From NCBI GenBank assembly GCA_026770595.1, contig MU634181.1, positions 1 to 14,774 on the forward strand: DNA of 14,774 nucleotides, in the 5' to 3' direction. Source of the DNA: Ochromonadaceae sp. CCMP2298 (lineage: Eukaryota; Sar; Synurophyceae; Ochromonadales; Ochromonadaceae). Of this stretch, positions 1-6,806 are shown piece by piece. Position numbers and translations under genes: made by a program. Positions within the stretch are counted from its first letter, which is position 1; every line of letters begins with the position of its first letter. A model generated the notes under the pieces. That model searched no databases, had not been told where the DNA came from, and saw only the letters and a list, made by a program, of their open reading frames with translations.

Positions 1-160
1 GGGGTGTAGGGGGGTGTAGGAGGGTGTAGGAGGGTGTAGGAGGGTGTAGGAGGGTGTAGGAGGGTGTAGGAGGGTGTAGGAGGGTGTAGGAGAGTGTAGG
101 AGGGTGTAGGAGGGTGGAGGAGGGTGTAGGAGAGTGTAGGAGAGTGGAGGAGGGTGTAGG
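1..160. repeat. 10-nt minisatellite, 16 units, in GST intron 1
   Basis: Sixteen near-perfect units of AGGGTGTAGG run from the window edge. Variant units have GAG for GGG or TGG for TGT (91-100, 111-120, 131-150). The array lies downstream of the GST exon 1 donor on the minus strand, so it belongs to that intron; in the sense of the GST transcript the unit is C-rich (CCTACACCCT). It is G-rich like a telomeric repeat but the unit is not a telomere unit, and it is probably an ordinary intronic minisatellite. It may continue past the edge. Confidence 0.9.
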
Positions 161-231
161 AGGTGTGGGGGGGAGGTATGATGAGCACAAATGTTGCGGG
201 AGATCACGGTGCGGGGTGGGGCGCTTGTTAC

Positions 232-443
232 CTGATGATGGCACCCGACTGGGCGACCACAGTGTTAGGGGCAATCTCCATGCTAGGTGTTTGCCCGAAG
301 GGGAACAAGTACGCGTCGGTCTTCTGCTCCGGCCACTGCTCCCATCCGATCACCACGTCCTCGTACTGGATCTTGCCGTACGCCAGGAGCATGCGGATGG
401 GCTCGCCGCGCGCGCGCACAGGTAGGTAGAAGAGCTTCATCAT
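232..443 (-). CDS. Glutathione S-transferase, first coding exon (partial gene)
   Basis: This exon encodes the N-terminal thioredoxin-fold half of a cytosolic glutathione S-transferase, an enzyme that conjugates glutathione to electrophiles. The 71 residues start MMKLFYLPVRARGEPIR, the pattern of sigma/alpha/mu-like GSTs, with the likely glutathione-activating Tyr at residue 6. The FGQTPSMEI segment (49-57) carries the conserved cis-Pro (P53), and AQSGAIIR (64-71) contains the Gln-Ser pair that contacts the glutathione gamma-glutamyl group. The frame meets a stop directly after IIR, but the sequence there is ATCAG|GTAAC, a good 5' splice site. I therefore place the exon end at 232 in phase 2, so the R codon (and normally Y-L-A) is completed in the next exon outside the window. 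The start is the ATGATG at 443; a second in-frame Met follows at once. No signal peptide is seen, which fits a cytosolic enzyme. The gene is divergent from the GH92 gene, with 447 bp between their start codons. The family call is secure; the class is tentative. Confidence 0.9.
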
Positions 444-508
444 GGCTTGAGTTGAAGGTCGGCGAACGAAGCTTGCAGGAATATGATATATAGCACCGAA
501 TACTGAAG

Positions 509-531
509 TGCAGCACCAGAACGGTGCTGCA
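509..531. other. Perfect 9-bp inverted repeat (hairpin), 5-nt loop
   Basis: TGCAGCACC (509-517) is followed by the loop AGAAC and then by its exact reverse complement GGTGCTGCA (523-531). On the minus strand it lies 66-88 nt upstream of the GST start codon, so it could form in the GST 5' UTR RNA, or act as a dyad protein-binding site in the shared promoter. Confidence 0.7.
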
Positions 532-720
532 TCTCATTTCCTTGCATGCATTGAGAGGCAAGCTTCCTTGGCAACGAAGCTTCCACACTTCGTTCCTGAG
601 TTGCTTCGGAATGAAGGGATGTTTGGGTCAAAAAGGGGGGTCTTTCAAAACAAATTTTGGGGTCAAAAAAGACAGTTCGATTTTTTTTACCCGGCGCTAA
701 AAAGTGGGACGAGTCCTCCC

Positions 721-771
721 ATTCCCCTGGGACTCTAATTCCCCTGGGACTCCGATTCCCCTGGGACTCCC
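721..771. repeat. 17-nt tandem repeat x3 upstream of GH92
   Basis: Three units of ATTCCCCTGGGACTC plus two bases follow each other at an exact 17-nt period. Each contains the near-palindrome TCCCCTGGGA. The array ends 120 nt before the GH92 start codon, a likely promoter or 5' UTR position. The same decamer occurs once, inverted, at about 5721-5730, just after the GH92 stop codon. Confidence 0.8.
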
Positions 772-890
772 CAGTTGAAGCAAGAACAGAGGAAGGAGAG
801 CAGAGAGAGCACACACATTCCGAATCCTGGAATCCCTGGAATCGATGGCGGATCCATTTGCACTCGGAATCACACTTTCCCTTGCAGGAG

Positions 891-3800
891 ATGATGCTGC
901 TCCTCCTCGCAGTGCTGCTCTGCTCCAGCAGTGCTTTTGAGACCGTCAGCGAGCTCTCCGCTCACGCTGCAGCCTTTCCAGAAGAGTACGTGAACACCCT
1001 CGGAGGCACCGACTCCAGATATGATCTCTCTCACGGCTCATCGCTACCCCTAATAGCGCTGCCCTGGGGCTTCAACACCTATGCGCCCCAGACGAACAAC
1101 GCCGAGGGGGGGTGGTGGTTTCATCCCAGCGACCGAAGGCTGTTTGGATTGCGCGTAACGCACCAGCCCTCGCCCTGGATCTCCGACTATGGAAACTTCC
1201 TCATCCAGGGGTACATGCCTACCGATCCGGGGGTCGTCTCTGCCGCAGATGAGTTTACGGGCTACTCCCCTGCCAGCTCCGTCTTCCACCCTTACCTGTT
1301 CGAGACCCAGCTGCTGGCATACAGCACTGCCACAGGTGGGTTTTACACACATTATAGCACAGAAAGAGGGGGTTTAATACACATTATAGTACAGAAAGAG
1401 GGGGTTTAATACACATTATAGTATATAGGGAGCTGGCATACAGCACTGCCACAGGTGGGTGTGAGGTGTCCTCGCGTGCTCTTGGCTCCCTGCTCCCTGC
1501 TCCCTGCTCCCTGCTCCCTGCTCCCTGCTTCCTGCTCCCTGCTCCCCTAACTCTGTATGCTCCTCCCTCCACTCTCCTCCCTCCTTTATATGTTTATGCT
1601 CTCACAGGCTCTACGCACATGAGCTTCGCACCCACCCTGCACGGAGGCATTATGCGCCTGTCCTTCCCCAAATACCAGCCCACCTCTTTCCAGCAGACAC
1701 GTAGGGTGGCGATCCGGCTGAACGGAGGGGCAGACGAGTCCAGTGTCGGGAAGTGGGACGGTAAGTGCTATCCGTAATGCTGCTCTCCTACTATCCTGCC
1801 CCCTTGCTGCCTGCTCCCATGCTCCCATGCTCCCATGCTCCCTTGTTCCCCTGCTGCTCCCCTGCCCCCCTAACTATGCCCCCCTGCTCCCTGCTCCCTG
1901 CCCAACTCTGTATGCTCCCTCCTCAGGTACCGTAATGCTCTCCGGCTTTACCACCGCCAACTCGGGGGGTGCGGGGGACTCCTTCAAGCACCACTTCGTC
2001 GCCTGCATCTACGGCGCCGGGGACGTACCCCTCGCAGCCGACGGCTCGCACGCAGATGGCAACACAGTGTGGGCGAATTTCAGCCCCGAGGAGGAGGAGA
2101 CTGAGACCCTCACCGTGCGTTTCGCCACCTCCTTCATATCGCACGAGCAAGCGCTGCTGAATCTCAGAGAGGTTGGGGACTTCGAGGGGGTTGCAGCGGA
2201 GGCCAAGAGGGCATGGAGGGAGGTGCTGTCACGCGTCAAGGTCACCTCTGTGCACTCACCCCCCTCCCCCACCAGCCCCCCTGGCCACACACCCTACACC
2301 CCCACCCAATCAGTCGCCCTGCTGACCACCTTCTACTCCTCCCTCTACCGAGCATCGCTATTCCCACGCATCCTGAGCGAGACTGACGCATCAGGGGAGG
2401 AGGTGCACTGGTACGCGTCCGAATTAGATACAATACGTCTTTTTATCCCCCCCTGGTGCCAAAACTGGACTTTTAACCTTGTTGTGTTGTTTACATATGA
2501 CTGGTCTTTTTGCTAACCTTTCCTTTTATGGATTTCATTCGGACTCTCTCAGGAGCCCCTACACCCCCTCCCATGCAGTCAGGCCAGGCCCCCTCTCCAC
2601 AGACTCGGGATTCTGGGACGCCTGGAACACAGTGTACCCTCTGCTAACCCTCTCCAACCCCCCTATGCTGGGCCGCATCATTCAGGTGCACATTCGCCTC
2701 TCATGCTGTTTCCCCCTCTTATTGTATTTAACCCCCACCAATCTTATAATCGTATTAAACCCTCTCTCATGTTATACAATTGTATTTAACCCTCAACAAC
2801 ACACCATGCAGGGCTGGCTGAGCGCCTACGAAGAGGGGGGGTGGCTGCCCAAGTGGGCCTCTCCTGGATACAGGTACAGTTAGTGGTTTAAATACACATA
2901 GTATACTTATAGTGGGTTTAAATACACATTATATATCTGTCTCTCTTACCCTTAATCCCTCACCCTTAATCCCTCACCCTTAATCCCTCACCCTTAATCC
3001 CTCACCCTTAACCCCTCACTCTACAGGGGCTCTATGGTGGGCACCATGGGGGACGTCTCCCTGGCAGACGCCATCGTCAAGCAGCTGCCCGGGTTCGACT
3101 ACGGCCTGGCCTACGCAGCTATACGCAAAGACGCATTCGAGGACCCTGCAGGTACGGAATTGGTATATCTATTTATATATTTATTTATTTTTATGTATAT
3201 GAGTATATATATATATGAATATATATAATTGTCATCAGCTATCTAATTTTCCCACCACCTATCTCACTTACACTGTTACACCTATGCCTAGGGGTGGAGG
3301 GGGTGGGCAGGGAGTGCCTTGAGGCCTACTTGGAGTACGGATATGTCCCCAGGGACCCTGCCTCTACCTCTACCTCTACCTCTACTACCTACGCTTCTGC
3401 TCCTGCTCCTGCTTCTACCTCTACCTCTACCTCTACCACTGCCTCTACATGTGACCAGGTGGTGTCTCGCACCCTCAACTACTACCAGGTAATATTGTGT
3501 GTGCTGTCGGGATCATATTATCGGAAGTTCAATAATATCTTTACTAGGTACTGCCATCAACCCATCACCCCGTCCCCCCATGACCTTAGTAGGCATCCGT
3601 TTAGGTTACATACCCATACACTCCATCCCCTATATCCCCTTACACACCCCTTTATCCCCCTACACACCCCTTTATCCCTCTACCTATGCGCCCCTATGTC
3701 CTCTCACTACTCATACACATAGGCCGACTGGGCCATAGCGCAGGCTGCACGCAAGCTGGGGCACGAGGTATGCTTCGAATATATTTATACACATACACAC

Positions 3801-5686
3801 GCACTCACACACATATACACACATACACGCACACATGCATATTCATACACACGCCACCACACCCGTACACACACTCACTTACACCCTCACAACATTCACA
3901 CACAGGATGACTACGCCCTGCTCATGCGTAGGGCAAATAACTACACCCTCTTGTTCGACCAAAACGGCGGGTTCTTCCGGTCACGCACAACAGAGGGGAA
4001 GTTCTCGGAGCCATTCGACGAGTTTGCGTGGGGGGGGGACTATACAGGTAATTGGTATACACATTTTTATTTATTTAATCGACTAAAGCTTCCACCTATC
4101 TCACCTACAACTATGCCCCCATCACCCTTGCCCCCATCACCTATGCCCTCACCTATGCCCTCACCTATGCCCTCACCTATGCCCTCATACAGAGGCAGGG
4201 CCTTGGCAGTACCGGTTCTATACTCCCTACGACCCACAGGTAGGTGTCCGAATTACATAAAAGACGTCTTTTTATCTGTCTTTTTTTAAGTCTTTTCATC
4301 ATATCATGGACCAAATCTGGTCTTTTCACCCAACATACGCTAACTGTTTTTTTTTCTAAACCTTTATACCCAACATACTTCGATTTATCTAATGCGGTCT
4401 ACGGCCTCTCAGGGGCTGGCGGGGCTGTACTCATCAGGGGGGGGGGACATGTGTGAGGAGCTAGAGAAAGTGCACACAACGGGTCCTGTGTTTCACATAG
4501 GTATATATACTGTATACTCCTCTAATGCTGATACTGACACTGACACTGATACTTATACTGACACTAATACTGATACTAATACTGATACTTATACATATAC
4601 TTATACTTATACTGATACTAATCCATACTTACACTAACACTAATACTGATACTAATACTAACACTCATGCGCATAGGGGGGTACGACAGCGAGATCCACG
4701 AGATGACGGAGATGTGCACCAACACGCACCTCAAGGTATAGTAAACCCCTCCTATGCTTATGTATAGAACTTTTTATGTACCACAATGTGTATACAATGT
4801 GTAACCCCTCCTTCCTATACCTACATAACAATAAACCCCTCCCTATTACGCACCTCAAGGCGCCCAGTCAGTACAGCCACAACAACCAGCCCATCCACCA
4901 CCAGGTACGTTTATATTCATATTTTTGTATTTATGTTTGTTATTTTTTTATATATTTATATATTTATATTTTCATGTATTTACATATTGATATTTATTTA
5001 TGTATAATAGATATCAGCTAATCGACTAATGCTCCCACCACCTATCTCACAGTTGTATATGTACATGGGCATAGGGGATGTGGCGGGTACGGGGGGTATG
5101 GAGGGGTGTGCTGCCAAGGGGCAGATGCGCATTCGGCAGGTGCTCAGCGAGCTGTACACAGCGGGGTCAGACATGTTCCCAGGGGACGAGGACAACGGGG
5201 AGATGGTACGAGTAGACAGGATTAGGACACGCATACACACACACACATACACACGCACAAACATACACGCATACACATATACATATATACACATATACAC
5301 ACCTCGCCTACCTCCAACTCCTCTAACTCACACCTTACCACCTACAGGGCGCGTGGTACGTGTTGTCGGCACTGGGACTGTACAATCTATCTCCGGGGGG
5401 GACGGACTACATGCTGGGCAGCCCGCTGTTCGGAGAGGTGGAGGTGCAGATTGGAGGGGAGGAGAAGGGGGAGAAGGGGCAGAAGGGGTGGGGGGATAGA
5501 GGGGAGAAGGGAGAGGGGGGGCAGAAGGGGGCGACTCTGCTGATCCGCTCCGTCCACAACTCTGCCCAGAATGTGTACGTACAATACGCCACCTTCAACG
5601 ACCTCCCCCTCACCACCAGCATCGCCTACTCCGCGCTGAGGGGGGGGGGCACGCTCACCTTCTATATGGGGCCCGCACCCCCATAG
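891..5686 (+). CDS. Secreted glycoside hydrolase family 92 alpha-mannosidase, 15 exons
   Basis: GH92 enzymes are Ca2+-dependent, inverting exo-alpha-mannosidases that trim mannose from N-glycans or other mannosides. Exons that keep one frame: 891-1335, 1608-1760, 1927-2410, 2553-2685, 2812-2873, 3027-3151, 3292-3488, 3723-3767, 3906-4047, 4193-4239, 4413-4500, 4677-4735, 4860-4904, 5053-5205, 5348-5686. All 14 introns are GT-AG; the product is 838 aa. Residues 1-15 (MMLLLLAVLLCSSSA) look like a signal peptide, which is why I chose the ATG at 891 rather than the upstream in-frame Met at 657. GH92 landmarks in order: N-terminal beta-sandwich with LGGTDSRYD (37-45) and PWGFNTYAPQTN (58-69); SGFWDAWNTVYPLL from 379; GWLPKWASPGYR; E-A-G-P-W-Q-Y (from 596), whose Glu matches the family's general acid position; SEIHEMTEM (645-653); YSHNNQPIHH; and GDEDNGEM (719-726), the catalytic-base Asp motif. 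Sequons NFS and NYT are present. Oddities: a Ser/Thr/Ala/Pro tract at 490-520, a Pro-rich loop in exon 3, and a Gly/Glu/Lys tract at 762-787. The motifs are intact, so the enzyme is probably active; the exact mannose linkage cannot be told. Confidence 0.95.
1347..1425. repeat. 32-nt intronic repeat with GGGTTTAATACACATTATA core
   Basis: Two full units (1347-1378, 1379-1410) and a partial third lie in GH92 intron 1. Each runs ACACATTATAG, then CAGAAAGAGG, then GGGTTTAAT. Degenerate copies appear in intron 5 (2885-2935, same orientation), in intron 4 (2727-2795, inverted, as TATAATCGTATTAAACCC), and near 14289-14310 in the minus-strand gene. It is therefore a small dispersed repeat that sits inside introns. 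Confidence 0.75.
1431..1460 (+). repeat. Intronic copy of GH92 exon 1 end plus its 5' splice site
   Basis: These 30 nt repeat 1309-1341, the last 27 nt of exon 1 plus the first 6 nt of intron 1, except that one CTG triplet is missing (AGCTGCTGGCA in the exon, AGCTGGCA in the copy). After that, the 29 nt 1432-1460 match 1313-1341 exactly, including the donor CACAG|GTGGGT. The copy is preceded by TATATAG, which resembles an acceptor. Splicing it in as an extra exon (26 nt) would break the frame, so I treat it as a non-coding duplicate or decoy donor. Confidence 0.85.
1486..1546. repeat. CTCCCTG heptamer array in GH92 intron 1
   Basis: About eight CTCCCTG or variant units form a long pyrimidine-rich stretch upstream of the exon 2 acceptor at 1606-1607. 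Confidence 0.85.
1772..1788 (+). repeat. Copy of GH92 exon 3 start near the 5' end of intron 2
   Basis: CCGTAATGCTGCTCTCC repeats 1930-1943 (CCGTAATGCTCTCC) in exon 3 with one additional GCT triplet. Both copies follow a GGTA. This is the arrangement expected if intron 2 arose by local duplication of a segment containing a GGT splice-competent site. The match is short, so chance is not excluded. Confidence 0.55.
1796..1918. repeat. Degenerate CTGCTCCC/ATGCTCCC array in GH92 intron 2
   Basis: C-rich octamer-like units (several ATGCTCCC in tandem around 1815-1842, then CTGCTCCC variants) fill most of intron 2 and run into the acceptor at 1925-1926. Confidence 0.75.
2411..2552 (+). repeat. GH92 intron 3, intron family A
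   Basis: The first 37 nt, starting exactly at the 5' splice site, match the start of intron 10 at 32 of 37 positions by eye, sharing GTCCGAATTA and ACGTCTTTTTATC. Both introns later share CTGGTCTTTT, a GCTAAC branch-like motif followed by a T/C-rich tract, and a CTCTCAG acceptor. Confidence 0.7.
2946..3019. repeat. 14-nt CTCACCCTTAATCC array in GH92 intron 5
   Basis: About five tandem units fill the polypyrimidine region right up to the CTACAG acceptor of exon 6 (AG at 3025-3026). A repeat unit thus supplies most of the 3' splice-site tract. Confidence 0.85.
3152..3291 (+). repeat. GH92 intron 6, intron family B
   Basis: It opens with GTACGGAATTGGTATA, then an AT/T-rich body, then CAGCTATCTAATTTT and CCCACCACCTATCTCAC. 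The opening matches intron 9 (GTAATTGGTATA), and the tail matches introns 9 and 13. Confidence 0.65.
4048..4192 (+). repeat. GH92 intron 9, intron family B, with 12-nt array
   Basis: It opens GTAATTGGTATACAC, followed by T-rich sequence, AATCGACTAAAGCTT and CCACCTATCTCAC, which align with introns 6 and 13. The 3' part has been extended by a 12-nt CCTATGCCCTCA array (about 4139-4186), four and a half units, up to the acceptor. Confidence 0.7.
4240..4412 (+). repeat. GH92 intron 10, intron family A
   Basis: This is the partner of intron 3; the two share the first 37 nt almost entirely. It also holds a near-perfect palindrome at 4257-4275 (ATAAAAGACGTCTTTTTAT, centre GACGTC), and two CCCAACATAC boxes. 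Confidence 0.7.
4526..4668. repeat. Hexamer ACTGAT/ACTAAT/ACTTAT array in GH92 intron 11
   Basis: A degenerate 6-nt repeat fills the intron between the donor at 4501 and the acceptor at 4675-4676. In several frames it encodes spurious D/T or L/I repeats, which are not genes. Confidence 0.85.
4724..4860 (+). repeat. 13-nt direct repeat at both ends of GH92 intron 12
   Basis: ACGCACCTCAAGG occurs at 4724-4736, across the exon 12 end and donor, and identically at 4848-4860, across the acceptor and the start of exon 13. The intron (4736-4859) is thus bounded by a perfect direct repeat. This resembles a target-site duplication of an inserted intron, or the footprint of a tandem duplication that created the intron. 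Within the repeat the splice is at CAAG|GT and CAAG|GC. Confidence 0.85.
4905..5052 (+). repeat. GH92 intron 13, intron family B
   Basis: A long T/A-rich body ends in ATCAGCTAATCGACTAATGC and then CCCACCACCTATCTCAC directly at the AG acceptor. The CGACTAA motif is a plausible branch point and is shared with intron 9; the tail is shared with introns 6 and 9. Confidence 0.7.
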
Positions 5687-6464
5687 CCGCCTGGGGGGGG
5701 GTAGGGAGTGGGGGGGCGGATTCCCAGGGGACCCAGGTTCCCCTTACTCCGCAGGTTCCCAAGGGTAGGGGGGGGGGCTCTGCCGCATGGGTGTGGGTGG
5801 GTGGGGCTAGTATACAAATGGTGTATAGTCGACGCAGCACACATCGAGCACATCTACTCACTAGTATATGCGACTCGCAATAGAGATATATAGAGAAATA
5901 ATACGCCAACATGGTGAAACAAACAAAATGCGAAACCCCAGACGTGGACGGATTTTGGGAGACTTGGAGGCAACAAAAATCAAAAAACAGCGCCATTTAA
6001 AACTGCCTCCACAATATGAGAAAATATCTCACCCATTGCTCGCCGGACAGATTACGGGTGCTTAGTTCCACGAGGCGGGCGCGGAGGCGCTCAATTTCTG
6101 AGGTGGCTCCGTGCCACACGCCACATACGACCTGCCCCTTATCATCATTATTTATATCATTAATAACATCATGATTTTATTATTATTGACATCGATATCA
6201 TCATTAGCTAATGCCGCAATCGATAGAGAGTAGATTGGTTTTGTTTTGTCCGTAAGTTACAATACCTACCTGTTTACCTTTATGGGGAAACGGGAACCTA
6301 GGAACCTGAACCTGGGAACTTTCCTCACTTCCCTTTCCTCGGAGACCTGCCCCTCGCCAGATTGGATGATTTAATGTTCGCGTTCCAAGCGCATCCAACA
6401 AGGAAAGGACACTTCGAGCGGGCTTCATATCGATTAGTCCCGTCGTTTACTGTTCGTCTCTGAT
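5687..6464. other. Intergenic: GH92 3' flank and RING-gene 5' flank
   Basis: I see no convincing gene here. After the GH92 stop there are G-runs (5692-5702, 5709-5716, 5768-5777) and a CCCAGGGGACC/GGTTCCC-rich block (5719-5766) that includes the inverse of the promoter decamer TCCCCTGGGA. The stretch 6130-6215 is AT-rich with ATCATTATT-type repeats. At 6292-6318, about 150 nt before the RING start, are repeated GGAACCT and ACCTGGGAAC boxes resembling those at 5719-5766 on the opposite strand. A 65-codon frame at 5868-6065 has no recognisable features and is probably spurious. Confidence 0.6.
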
Positions 6465-6806
6465 ATGCAGCAGGAACAGCAACCAGCGGCGGGTGGGCAT
6501 CCCAACGAAATGTTTGTGCGGCCTCCTCCGGACTTCCTCAGGTGCGGCATCTGCATGGAGATCATGAGAGATCCCGTACTGGTCTGCAGCAATCACCACG
6601 CCTACTGCCGTGGATGCTTCGCTCAATGGGAGCAGGCCGCGAATACCAACTGCCCGTTGTGCCTTGCGCCTTTAAACGAGCAGCCGCCTGCCAGATTGGC
6701 GAGAGACTTGATCAAGCAGCTCGTCGTCCACTGCCCCCACGGTTGCAAGTGGACGGGGCAGTTACAATATTGCGGGGCACACTTGAGTGTGTGCCCCTTG
6801 GGTTAG
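6465..6806 (+). CDS. RING finger / partial TRAF-type zinc finger protein
   Basis: This intronless frame of 113 residues carries a C3HC4 RING finger, the fold of E3 ubiquitin ligases that recruits E2 enzymes. Ligands are C27-x2-C30, C41, H45, C48-x2-C51 and C63-P-L-C66, in the order typical of TRAF/NRDP1-like proteins (CGICMEIMRDPVLV, YCRGC, NCPLC). It is followed by LIKQLVVHCPHGCKW and HLSVC, where C90, C94, H106 and C110 form a first TRAF-type zinc-finger unit. The frame stops three residues later. Known RING-TRAF proteins normally go on with more zinc fingers and a coiled coil or MATH domain, so this looks short. It could be a truncated copy, a compact protein, or an exon with an unrecognised donor; CTTGG|GTTAG at the end is a poor match. 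Its substrate is unknown. The ATG at 6465 is the first in frame and lies 78 nt before the first Cys codon. It is convergent with the lectin-domain gene. Confidence 0.8.
   Translation: MQQEQQPAAGGHPNEMFVRPPPDFLRCGICMEIMRDPVLVCSNHHAYCRGCFAQWEQAANTNCPLCLAPLNEQPPARLARDLIKQLVVHCPHGCKWTGQLQYCGAHLSVCPLG

Larger units (their letters stand above)
444..890. promoter_or_regulatory. Head-to-head intergenic region, probable bidirectional promoter
   Basis: These 447 bp separate the GST start codon (minus) from the GH92 start codon (plus), so both promoters and 5' UTRs must lie here, unless a 5' UTR intron carries one further away. Visible contents: a TATATA-like stretch at about 485-492, 40-50 nt upstream of the GST ATG; a perfect hairpin at 509-531; repeated AACGAAGCTT blocks around 466 and 575; two GGGTCAAAAA boxes near 626 and 660; and the 17-nt x3 array at 721-771. 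A CTTGCAG at 881-887, just before the GH92 ATG, could be the acceptor of a 5' UTR intron. No site is experimentally assigned. Confidence 0.5.

Noticed and set aside
1-160. Possible telomere at the window start
   Set aside because: The unit AGGGTGTAGG is G-rich, but it is 10 nt, it degenerates internally and it lies in the GST intron downstream of a good donor, so it is a minisatellite.
657-890. N-terminal extension of GH92 to the upstream in-frame ATG
   Set aside because: The extension has no family similarity, passes through the 17-nt promoter repeat, and would bury the signal peptide that begins at 891.
1431-1456. Extra cassette exon of GH92
   Set aside because: With the preceding TATATAG as acceptor it would be 26 nt and break the frame to exon 2; exon 1 joined directly to exon 2 restores the family sequence (ATGSTHMSF).
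4525-4767. Leu/Ile/Thr-repeat frame in GH92 intron 11
   Set aside because: It is translation of a hexamer microsatellite without coding signal.
5868-6065. 65-codon plus-strand frame in the intergenic region
   Set aside because: No family similarity, no splice context and unremarkable composition; probably chance.
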